Of a stretch of DNA of 64,000 bases, positions 56,888 through 64,000 are shown piece by piece. Position 1 is the stretch's first letter. Every line of letters starts with the position of its first letter. The translations under genes and the position numbers were made by a program. The notes beneath the pieces were generated by a model. The model saw only the letters and a program-made list of their open reading frames with translations, was not told the origin of the DNA and searched no databases. Source of the DNA: Nakamurella flava (GTDB lineage Bacteria; Actinomycetota; Actinomycetes; Mycobacteriales; Nakamurellaceae); contig NZ_SZZH01000003.1 in assembly GCF_005298075.1 (NCBI RefSeq), positions 558,001 to 622,000 on the forward strand, in the 5' to 3' direction.

Positions 56888-57541
56888 TCAGCCGACGATC
56901 AGCACGTGCAGGGTGCGCGGGCCGTGGACGCCCTCCACCCGTTCCAGCTCGATGTCGCTGGTGGCCGACGGGCCGGCGATCATCGTCAGCGGGGCGATCG
57001 GGTCGAGCCTGGCGATGGCCTCCGGGACGGTCGACACCACCTGGTCCGCGTGCAGGACGATCAGGTGGAAGTCCGGGACGAGGCTGATGGCGCGACGTCC
57101 CTGACCGGCCTTGCCGTCCAGCACGATCGTCCCGGAGATCGCGATGGCCACCTGGGCGGTGGTGACCACCGCGTCGACGCCGTCCAGTTCCGTCGGGGTC
57201 AGCACGGACGGGCGGCCGTCGGCCACGACCACCCGCTCGTCCCGGCCGCTGGCGTCGACCAGATCCGCGGGGAGATCCGACGGTACGACGACGGAACGGG
57301 CCCCGGCCTTCGACAGCGCCGCCGCGACGGCGTCGCCCAGAGCAGCGGCCTCGCCGGCGGGCACCCGATCGACGATCGCCTTGTAGTCGACCAGGCGGTC
57401 GATCATCTGCTCCAGCACCGGTTCGGTGCCGGGAGCGTCCGCGCCGACCCGGACGTAGTCGCGGGGGACCGGCGGCGGAGCATCGGTGTCCGCCGCCAGC
57501 GCGGCGCGGATACGGCCGAGGACGACCTCACGGGAGCTCAT
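56888..57541 (-). CDS. lutC: lactate utilization protein LutC (DUF162)
   Basis: 217 residues. Third part of the L-lactate oxidation complex. Marks: SREVVLGRIRAAL, DAVVTTAQVAIAISGTIVLDG and PDFHLIVLHADQVVSTVPEAIARL; GPSATSDIELERVEGVHGPRTLHVLIV at the end. ATG 57541 overlaps the lutB stop (ATGA). Confidence 0.94.
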   Translation of the reverse strand: MSSREVVLGRIRAALAADTDAPPPVPRDYVRVGADAPGTEPVLEQMIDRLVDYKAIVDRVPAGEAAALGDAVAAALSKAGARSVVVPSDLPADLVDASGRDERVVVADGRPSVLTPTELDGVDAVVTTAQVAIAISGTIVLDGKAGQGRRAISLVPDFHLIVLHADQVVSTVPEAIARLDPIAPLTMIAGPSATSDIELERVEGVHGPRTLHVLIVG

Positions 57542-59079
57542 CGGTGACCGTCCTTCTGCTCGGTGTCCGCGGGGTCGGCCGACCGGGCGATGGACCCCTC
57601 GGGGTGGGATTCCTTCCACCACTGCCGGAACGTCTGCTTCGGTGGGGCGGGCATGTCCCTGGTCCTGGTCCAGGCGCTGCCGGGCGGCGGGAGGGTGGAG
57701 ATCAGCTTGTCCGGTCCGGCGACCAGACGCCCGACCGCCAGCGTCTTCTCGACCGCGGCGAACCGCTTGGCATCGCTCATCACCCAGGCCGCGGCCCGCA
57801 TGGCCGCGTCCCAGCCGCCGGGGATCGTGCGCGAGCGGTCGGCGTCGACGGCCCGGGCCCGCAGTTCGACCAGGAGGTCGGGTATCGGGATCTTCACCGG
57901 GCAGACGTCGTAGCAGGCGCCGCACAGCGATGACGCGTACGGCAGCGAGGCGCTCGGGTCGTCATGGCCGGTGATCCCGGTCAGCTGCGGCGTCAGCACC
58001 GCGCCGATCGGTCCGGGGTAGACCGAGCCGTAGGCGTGCCCGCCGGTGCGCTCGTACACCGGGCACACGTTCAGGCAGGCCGAGCACCGGATGCAGTGCA
58101 ACGCGGCTCGGCCGACCTGGTCGGCCAATGCGTTCGTGCGTCCGTTGTCGAGCAGCACGATGTGGAAGTTCTGCGGGCCGTCGCCGGGGGTGACGCCGGT
58201 CCACAGCGAGGTGTAGGGGTTCATCCGCTCGCCGGTGGAGGACCGGGGCAGCAACTGCAGGAACACCTCGAGATCCTCGAAGCGGGGCAGCAGCTTTTCG
58301 ATACCCATGACGGTGATGAGCGTCTCGGGCAGGGTGACGCACATCCGGCCGTTGCCCTCGGACTCGACCACGCCGACGGTGCCGGTCTCGGCGATGCCGA
58401 AGTTGGTGCCGGAGATGGCGACCTTCGCGGACAGGAACTTGGCCCGCAGGTAGGAGCGGGCGGCCATCGCCAGCTGCTTCGGCTCGTCGGTGAGACCTTC
58501 GACGACACCGGTCATCTCGGACAGGAAGATGTCACGGACCTCGGTGCGGTTGCGGTGGATCGCCGGCACCAGGATGTGCGAGGGCTTGTCGTGGCCGAGC
58601 TGCACGATGAGCTCCGCGAGGTCGGTCTCGACCGCCGCGATGCCCTGCTCCTCCAGGTACTCGTTGAGGCCGATCTCCTGGGTGGCCATCGACTTGACCT
58701 TGATAACCTCCGAGACCCCCTGCGCGCGCACCAGTTCGGTGACGATCGCATTCGCCTCGGCCGCATCCGCCGCCCAGTGCACGACGCCACCGCGCTCGAT
58801 GACCTTGGCCTCGAACTGCTCCAGCAGCTCCGGCATCCGGGCCATCACATCGGTCTTGACCGCCGCTCCGGCATCGCGCAGCTGCTCCCAGTCCGGCATC
58901 TCGTTCACCACCAGGGCCCGCTTGGCCCGGATGGTGCCGGTGGCGTGCTTGAGGTTGCGGCGCAGCTGGTCGTTGGCCAGTGCCGTCTTGGCGGCCTTCG
59001 GGAACGAGGTCTCGCCGCGCAGCGGCGACTCCTCGTGACGATGCCGACGGGGGATCCCCAGGAATGTTCCACTCGTCAT
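57538..59079 (-). CDS. lutB: lactate utilization iron-sulfur protein LutB
   Basis: 513 residues. DUF162-like first half (VIKVKSMATQEIGLNEYLEE, ISGTNFGIAETGTVGVVESEGNGRM) and ferredoxin half with two [4Fe-4S] motifs CIRCSACLNVCP and CGACYDVCP. C-terminal DUF3390-like tail (QTFRQWWKE). Carries electrons from lactate oxidation. ATG 59079 overlaps the lutA stop. Confidence 0.95.
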   Translation of the reverse strand: MTSGTFLGIPRRHRHEESPLRGETSFPKAAKTALANDQLRRNLKHATGTIRAKRALVVNEMPDWEQLRDAGAAVKTDVMARMPELLEQFEAKVIERGGVVHWAADAAEANAIVTELVRAQGVSEVIKVKSMATQEIGLNEYLEEQGIAAVETDLAELIVQLGHDKPSHILVPAIHRNRTEVRDIFLSEMTGVVEGLTDEPKQLAMAARSYLRAKFLSAKVAISGTNFGIAETGTVGVVESEGNGRMCVTLPETLITVMGIEKLLPRFEDLEVFLQLLPRSSTGERMNPYTSLWTGVTPGDGPQNFHIVLLDNGRTNALADQVGRAALHCIRCSACLNVCPVYERTGGHAYGSVYPGPIGAVLTPQLTGITGHDDPSASLPYASSLCGACYDVCPVKIPIPDLLVELRARAVDADRSRTIPGGWDAAMRAAAWVMSDAKRFAAVEKTLAVGRLVAGPDKLISTLPPPGSAWTRTRDMPAPPKQTFRQWWKESHPEGSIARSADPADTEQKDGHR

Positions 59080-59825
59080 GCCGCCACCCGCTCCCGGGTC
59101 GAGTTGAGGATCTGGGCCAGATGCACGGTCTGCACGCCTTTCTCGCCGCGGGTCAACCCGCCGTTGATGTTCATCAGGCACGACGCGTCCCCGGCCGTGC
59201 ACCGGTCGGCGCCGGTCGAGCAGATGTTGTCGACCTTGTCGGCCAGCATCGCCGACGAGGTCGCGGCGTTCTTGATCGAGAACGTGCCGCCGAACCCGCA
59301 GCACTGGTCGGCGCCCGGCAGCTCGACCAGGTCGATCCCCTCGACCGCCCGCAGCAGCTGCAGCGGCTTGTCGCCGACCCGCAGCATCCGCAGCGAGTGG
59401 CAGGTCGGGTGGTAGGTGACGCGGTGCGGGTAGAAGGCCCCGACGTCGGTCACGCCCAGTACGTCGACCAGCAGCTCGGACAGCTCGTAGGTGCGACCGG
59501 CCAGTGCGGTGGCCCGTTCGGCCAGGTCGGTCCGTCCCGCCCGCCGGGCGACCATGGCCTGCTGATGCCGGACTGAGCCGACGCAGGATCCGGACGGGGC
59601 GACGGCCACGTCGAACCGGGCGCGTTCGAAGACCTCGACGTGGTGCTCGACGACCGGGACGGCCTCCTTCAGGTACCCGGTGTTGACGTGCATCTGGCCG
59701 CAGCAGACCTGCTCGGCGGGGAAGACGACCTCGTGGCCGAGGCGCTCCAACAGTTGGGTGGTGGCCTTGGCGACGTCCGGGAACAGGGCGTCCCCCAGAC
59801 AGGTGGCGATGAGCGCGATGCGCAT
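59076..59825 (-). CDS. lutA: lactate utilization protein LutA (CCG domain)
   Basis: 249 residues. Two cysteine-rich CCG domains: QVCCGQMHVNTGYLK with a cysteine partner near the front (ATCLGD), and DQCCGFGGTFSIKN with TYHPTCHS. These bind a noncubane [4Fe-4S] cluster, as in GlpC and heterodisulfide reductase. First gene of lutABC; with lldP it forms a lactate import and oxidation module. Confidence 0.95.
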   Translation of the reverse strand: MRIALIATCLGDALFPDVAKATTQLLERLGHEVVFPAEQVCCGQMHVNTGYLKEAVPVVEHHVEVFERARFDVAVAPSGSCVGSVRHQQAMVARRAGRTDLAERATALAGRTYELSELLVDVLGVTDVGAFYPHRVTYHPTCHSLRMLRVGDKPLQLLRAVEGIDLVELPGADQCCGFGGTFSIKNAATSSAMLADKVDNICSTGADRCTAGDASCLMNINGGLTRGEKGVQTVHLAQILNSTRERVAA

Positions 59826-59882
59826 GACGACTCCGTTGGCGGCGGGTGGTGCGGCGGGCAGTGCGGCGAGTGACGGGGTGGA

Positions 59883-59921
59883 CCCGCCGGTACTGCGGCC
59901 TTGACGCGCAATACCGGCGGG
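59883..59921 (-). terminator. hairpin between lldP and lutA
   Basis: CCCGCCGGTA-C-TGCG (59883-59897) pairs with CGCA-A-TACCGGCGGG (59907-59921), one mismatch, 9-base loop. Likely ends or slows the lldP transcript before lutA, so that lutABC may depend on read-through or on its own start. Confidence 0.5.
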
Positions 59922-59958
59922 AGACGGTGCGGTGACGGTCGTTCGGGAACGCGGTGGA

Positions 59959-61674
59959 TCAGGGAATCATCCACGCGAGCAGGTTGCTCTGCAGGTAGAC
60001 CAGGACGCACATGGCCAACAGCAGCCCGACGCTCCACTTCAGGACGCGCCGCAGGATGTCGGATTCCCGGCCGAGCAGGCCGACCGCGGTGGCGGCGATG
60101 GTCAGATTCTGCGGGCTGATCATCTTGCCGACGACCCCGCCGGAGGTGTTGGCGGCCACCAGCAGGGTCGGGTCGAGCCCGGCCTTCTCGCCGGCCGACT
60201 GCTGCAGGGTGGCGAACAGGGCGTTGGCGCTGGTGTCCGACCCGGTGACGGCGGTGCCGACCCAGCCCAGGATGGGGGAGAGGAACGCGAAGAAGGTGCC
60301 GGTGCCGGCGGCGAGCCACTGGCCGATGGTGATGGTCTGACCGGACTGGTTCATCACGTAGGCCAGGGCGAGCACGCTGCCCACGGTCAGTAGCGCGAAC
60401 TTGAGCTTGACGATGGTGCGACCGAACTCCTTCACGGCCACCGACGGCTTGATCTTGTAGGCGATGACGACGATGACGCCGGAGATGACCAGCAGGGTGC
60501 CGGCGGTCGACAGCCAACCGAAGGTGTACTGGGTGGCCGTGGACGTCTTGCCGGCGGTGGTGAGGATGTTGCCGTCGGATCCGGGCCAGCCGAACTTGAG
60601 GTCGGTGCTGGCCAGCCAGGTCTTGAGCGGGGTGAGCAGCTTGGCCAGCGAGAAGATCGCGATGACCACGAGGTACGGCAGGAAGGCCATGAGAGTGCGT
60701 CCGGCGGTGAGCTTCTCGGTGGAGACCGCGGTGGCGACGGGGGCGCCCCCGCCGGAGCCGTCGACCGGCTCGATGTGGTCGGCCTTGGCGGCCAGGGCCA
60801 GGCGCTCCCGGGCCTCGGGGGTGTCCTTCGGCTTCCAGAACTTCAGCATCACGACGACGGCCACCAGGGCGACCAGCGAGGCGATGATGTCGGTGAGCTC
60901 CACGGAGATGAAGTTGGCGCTGATGAACTGGGCGATGGCGAAGGCGACACCGGCGACCAGGGCGATCGGCCAGGTCTGCTTGATGCCCCGCTTGCCGTCC
61001 ACGATCATCACCAGCAGCAACGGCACGAACATGGCCAGGATGGGGGTCTGCCGGCCGACGACCGCGCCGATCTCGTGGTAGTCGATGCCGGTCAGGTTGC
61101 CGGCGGTGATGATCGGAATGCCGATGGCGCCGAAGGCGACCGGGGCGGTGTTGGCCAGCAGCACGGTGGCGGCGGCGCGCATCGGGGAGAAGCCGAGCGA
61201 GACCAGCATGACGCCGGTGATGGCGACGGGAGCGCCGAACCCGGCGAGCGCCTCGAGCAGGCCGCCGAAGCAGAACGCGATGATGATGCCCTGGATGCGG
61301 GGATCGTCGGACACCCGGTTGAACGAGGTGCGCAGGTCTTCAAAACGGCCGCTGATGACGGTCAGTTCGTAGAGCCAGATCGCCGCGAGCACGATCCACA
61401 TGATCGGGAAGAGGCCGTAGAGGAAGCCCTGGGAGGCCGAGAGGAGGCTCAGCTCCACCGGCATCCCGAAGGCGAAGACCGCGACGAGGATCGCTGCGGC
61501 CAGTCCGGCGAGGCCCGCGACGTGGGCCTTGGTCTTGAGCAGACCCAGGAAGACGAACACCACCACCAGCGGGATCATCGAGACCAGTGCGGTGCCGAGC
61601 AGACTGCCGCCGACCGCAGTGGTGTCGGGTTGGTAGGTCTCGGCGAGCAGGGCGGCAGAGCGGGGATTCACCAT
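59959..61674 (-). CDS. lldP: L-lactate permease
   Basis: 571 residues from ATG 61674, with AGGAG 6 bases upstream; an in-frame ATG at 61722 would swallow the operator. About 13 membrane helices. LctP family blocks: GGLLEALAGFGAPVAITGVML, AVGRQTPILAMFVPLLL with Gly/Pro turns, and late GSDTSANALFATLQQSAGEK. Imports lactate or glycolate with protons. It lies just upstream of lutABC on the same strand. Confidence 0.96.
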   Translation of the reverse strand: MVNPRSAALLAETYQPDTTAVGGSLLGTALVSMIPLVVVFVFLGLLKTKAHVAGLAGLAAAILVAVFAFGMPVELSLLSASQGFLYGLFPIMWIVLAAIWLYELTVISGRFEDLRTSFNRVSDDPRIQGIIIAFCFGGLLEALAGFGAPVAITGVMLVSLGFSPMRAAATVLLANTAPVAFGAIGIPIITAGNLTGIDYHEIGAVVGRQTPILAMFVPLLLVMIVDGKRGIKQTWPIALVAGVAFAIAQFISANFISVELTDIIASLVALVAVVVMLKFWKPKDTPEARERLALAAKADHIEPVDGSGGGAPVATAVSTEKLTAGRTLMAFLPYLVVIAIFSLAKLLTPLKTWLASTDLKFGWPGSDGNILTTAGKTSTATQYTFGWLSTAGTLLVISGVIVVIAYKIKPSVAVKEFGRTIVKLKFALLTVGSVLALAYVMNQSGQTITIGQWLAAGTGTFFAFLSPILGWVGTAVTGSDTSANALFATLQQSAGEKAGLDPTLLVAANTSGGVVGKMISPQNLTIAATAVGLLGRESDILRRVLKWSVGLLLAMCVLVYLQSNLLAWMIP

Positions 61675-61685
61675 TGAGTCTCCTA

Positions 61686-61696
61686 TGGTCTGACCA
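61686..61696. promoter_or_regulatory. GntR/FadR-type (LldR-like) operator at lldP
   Basis: TGGTCTGACCA matches the FadR-subfamily consensus TNGTNNNACNA and is a perfect palindrome around one base. It lies 12 bases before the lldP ATG, where binding would block transcription. LldR/LutR of this family control lactate genes. No such regulator gene is in the window. Confidence 0.65.
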
Positions 61697-61824
61697 AAGA
61701 TTGAACCGACCTTAGAGAACAATGAGAGGGCTGTCTAGAGGCCGAACGGACCAGTTGTCCCACGCGGAGGAAAGACCACCGGCGGTCGATGTGCCACCCG
61801 GCGGTCAGTGGGGACGACGCCGGA

Positions 61825-62970
61825 CTACAGCCAGCCCTTGCGGCGGAAGGTGACGAACAGGGTCACCACGGCGGCGACCATGATCGTCAGCCCGGCCACG
61901 AAGCCACTGCCCTCGCTGAACCCCGGATACGGCACGTTCATCCCGAAGAACCCGGTGACCAGCGTCGGGACGGCGATGATGGCCGCCCAGGCCGACAGCT
62001 TCTTCATGATCTGGTTCAGGTGGACGTCGGCCAGGGCCAGGTTCGTCTCGAACGCACTCGACAGCTCGTCCCGCAGGGCCATCGTGCTGTCCGCCGCATG
62101 CGCGGCGTGATCGCGGACGTCGGCGAACCGTCGGGCCGTCTCCGGCCGGATCAGCCGGGCCAGCGGGTCGTCGTCCGTGCGTTCGGCGTCGCCGTCCCCG
62201 GGATCGGCCGTCGGTGTGGGCTCGGACCGGGTGGCCGCCCCCGCGAGTTCGGTCGTCACGTCGACCATCGGTGACGTCACCCGCCGGATCGCGGTGACGG
62301 CCTGACGGAGCCGGAACGCCTGCAGCTGGTCGGCCTTGGACAGCGGGTGGTCGTCGAAGAGCAACTCCGACAGGTGCTCGGCGCACTGCTCCATGGCCAG
62401 CAGTGTCGTGCCGTATCCGTCGACCAGCACGTCGAGCACGGTGTGCAGGGCGAGATCGGCCGCCCGGGGATGGAAATGCTGGTCGGGGGAGCGTCGCCGG
62501 ACCGCGGCGATAAGTTCGGCGGCCGGTCCGTCGTCGGCCAGCAGGACGAGCAGGCGGGGGGCGGCGATCATCGACACCCGGTCGACCAGCAGCCGGGTCG
62601 ACGGCACGTCGAAGCGGACGGCGGCGGTGACCACGATGACGGTCTCACCGAGGGTGTCGACCTTGGGCGGCTCACGATCGTCCAACAGGTCCTCGATGGC
62701 CAGCTGATCCAGGCCCAGCAGATCGGCCGCGGCCTGCAGATCCCCGCCGGACTGCCGGGGCAACAGCCACCAGGCCCGGGCCTCCGGTTCGCGGTGCAAC
62801 ACCTCGAGGATCCGCGTCGGCGCGCAGTCCCGCTCGACCGTGCCGTCGGGCCGCCACAGCACCGCTCGCGGCGGCGCGCCGGTCGGCGCCGAAGGCACCG
62901 CCGCATTCGCCGCCGGGGACGCGACGAAGGGGGGTTGCGCGGAGGCGTGGCCACGCCCGTCGACGGTCAT
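61825..62970 (-). CDS. corA: CorA-family magnesium/divalent cation transporter
   Basis: 381 residues. Large cytoplasmic N-terminal domain (LGLDQLAIEDLLDDREPPKVD, ETVIVVTAAVRF) and helix bundle, then two membrane helices at the end with the pore signature FFGMNVP (GMN). An acidic, Thr/Pro-rich stretch (about residues 250-275) is inserted in the helix bundle. ATG 62970 is chosen; a longer frame upstream to 63102 adds an Arg-rich stretch. Convergent with nothing; it follows thiD on the same strand. Confidence 0.92.
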   Translation of the reverse strand: MTVDGRGHASAQPPFVASPAANAAVPSAPTGAPPRAVLWRPDGTVERDCAPTRILEVLHREPEARAWWLLPRQSGGDLQAAADLLGLDQLAIEDLLDDREPPKVDTLGETVIVVTAAVRFDVPSTRLLVDRVSMIAAPRLLVLLADDGPAAELIAAVRRRSPDQHFHPRAADLALHTVLDVLVDGYGTTLLAMEQCAEHLSELLFDDHPLSKADQLQAFRLRQAVTAIRRVTSPMVDVTTELAGAATRSEPTPTADPGDGDAERTDDDPLARLIRPETARRFADVRDHAAHAADSTMALRDELSSAFETNLALADVHLNQIMKKLSAWAAIIAVPTLVTGFFGMNVPYPGFSEGSGFVAGLTIMVAAVVTLFVTFRRKGWL

Positions 62971-63022
62971 GCCGCGATTGTGCGCCGACGACAGGGGACG
63001 GATGTCGGAGCGCGGAGGGTGA

Positions 63023-63931
63023 TCACCTCGACCGGTGAGCACCAGCCGGTGGCCACACCTCGGCGAAGTGGTGGACCGGCCCGTGTCCCGGCGACCGACC
63101 ATCGGTGTCCGGCCGGCCGATCTGCAGGTCGTCCGCGTGTCGCAGGGCCCGGGTCAGGTAGTCCTTGGCCCGCCGGACGGCGATGACCCAGTCCGGGCTC
63201 ACCGGCCGCAGGGCCGCGATGGCCGACGACAGTGTGCAGCCGGTGCCGTGGGTGTTGACGGTGTCGATCCGTTCCCCGCCGATCTCGTGCACCGTGCCGT
63301 CCGCGTCGACCAGCACGTCGATCGAACGGTCGCCGGTCGGGCCCCCAGGATGGGCCAGGTGACCGCCCTTGAGCAGCACCCGCCGGGCGCCGAGACCACG
63401 CAGGGCCAGAGCCTGCGTCCGGAGATCGTCGATCGTGGTGGCCCGATCCACCCCGAGCAGGGCGGCGGCCTCGTCGACGTTCGGGGTGATGAGATCGGCG
63501 GCCGGGACCAGTCGACGGCGCACGACGTCCTCGGCGTCGGCGGCCAGCAACCGGTCGCCCGAGGTCGCGATCATCACCGGATCGAGGACCACGACGGCAC
63601 CCGACCCACCCGCCGCGAGCTCGGCCAGACCGTCGGCGATGGCCGCCGCGATCGCCCCGTCGGCGACCATCCCGATCTTGATCGCGTCGAGCTCCACGTC
63701 CGCGACGAGGGTGTCGAACTGCGCCCGCACGAAGTCGGCCGGCACCGCGTGCACGCCGGTGACTCCCCGGGTGTTCTGGGCGGTGAGTGCGGTCAGTACG
63801 GCGCAGCCGTAGGCGCCGAGCGCACTGAGCGTCTTGAGGTCGGCCTGGATGCCGGCCCCGCCACTGGGGTCGGACCCGGCGATCGTGGCGACCACCGGGG
63901 GATGACCGGTCGGCCGCGCGCGGCCCGTCAC
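63023..63931 (-). CDS. thiD: hydroxymethylpyrimidine/phosphomethylpyrimidine kinase
   Basis: 302 residues. Ribokinase-fold enzyme that phosphorylates HMP and HMP-P for thiamine. Marks: IAGSDPSGGAGIQADLKTLSALG, KIGMVAD, VVLDPVMIATSG, ITPNVDEAAALLG and NTHGTGCTLSSAIAA with the catalytic region. GTG 63931 overlaps the stop of the upstream gene (GTGA), so it lies in an operon whose front is outside the window. Confidence 0.95.
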   Translation of the reverse strand: MTGRARPTGHPPVVATIAGSDPSGGAGIQADLKTLSALGAYGCAVLTALTAQNTRGVTGVHAVPADFVRAQFDTLVADVELDAIKIGMVADGAIAAAIADGLAELAAGGSGAVVVLDPVMIATSGDRLLAADAEDVVRRRLVPAADLITPNVDEAAALLGVDRATTIDDLRTQALALRGLGARRVLLKGGHLAHPGGPTGDRSIDVLVDADGTVHEIGGERIDTVNTHGTGCTLSSAIAALRPVSPDWVIAVRRAKDYLTRALRHADDLQIGRPDTDGRSPGHGPVHHFAEVWPPAGAHRSR

Positions 63932-64000
63932 GCCCCCCGCCCCCCACCATCACGGGCGGCGGCCGCGGCCAGCTCCCAGCTCGAGACCAGTTCCCGGGCT
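63928..64000 (-). CDS. 3' end of an upstream gene in the thiD operon
   Basis: Only the last 23 codons or so are present, ending ARELVSSWELAAAAARDGG and a short Arg/Gly tail. The stop overlaps the thiD start by GTGA coupling. SSWELAAAAA recalls the end of TenA/thiaminase II proteins, which often pair with thiD, but the piece is too short to be sure. Confidence 0.5.
   Translation of the reverse strand, partial: ARELVSSWELAAAAARDGGGRGA

Overview
The window comes from a high-GC actinobacterium. Nearly all reading frames use G/C third positions. Gene order from infA to guaB3 follows the layout known from Mycobacterium tuberculosis (infA to guaB3, Rv3462c to Rv3410c) and relatives. The number of unassigned genes and the frequent GTG starts would suit a Nakamurella/Frankia-like lineage, but that placement is inference.

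Layout. Positions 1-5258 hold a 5'-truncated CitA/DcuS-like two-component pair, a PAP2 phosphatase, a 3Fe-4S ferredoxin next to a truncated hemoglobin with a divergent AraC regulator, and a zinc-ribbon protein. Positions 5315-10752 are the infA-rpmJ-rpsM-rpsK-rpsD-rpoA-rplQ operon, closed by a strong terminator, then truA. In place of the usual direct step to rplM there is an accessory island (10968-14904): a helix-turn-helix regulator, a 63-residue exported peptide ending in a CxxC tail, an unrecognised 401-residue protein and a degenerate iron-alcohol-dehydrogenase-like protein. rplM-rpsI-glmM follow. Next come a wrecked sugar dehydrogenase gene with a 263-bp tandem duplication, an alpha/beta hydrolase, an AAA+ ATPase, a DUF5995-like protein, and glmS-acpS. 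A G/C homopolymer block at 24929-25028 is probably an assembly artefact.

Positions 25048-28222 hold a BBE-type flavoenzyme, a RidA protein and a frameshifted LuxR regulator. Cell-wall and tRNA-modification genes follow: nnrD, alr, a hydrolase, tsaE, tsaB, rimI and tsaD. They are interrupted by a DM13 protein, a LacI regulator and a probable Zur-controlled divergent pair of zinc-free ribosomal proteins (bL36 paralogue and uS14). A cluster of related CMAERGF-motif proteins precedes groES-groEL1, which carries a clear CIRCE operator. Then come whiB3, a BldM-like regulator, sigD and its anti-sigma factor rsdA, guaB, a LAL-type regulator, several small genes and guaB3. The right end holds the lactate module lutABC-lldP, a CorA transporter, thiD and the 3' tail of another gene.

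How the genes work together. Most genes are housekeeping: translation and transcription machinery, UDP-GlcNAc supply (glmM, glmS), D-alanine (alr), t6A tRNA modification (tsaE, tsaB, tsaD), GMP synthesis (guaB, guaB3) and protein folding. Stress control runs through HrcA/CIRCE, Zur, WhiB3 and SigD/RsdA. No tRNA, rRNA, CRISPR array, insertion sequence or prophage gene was seen.
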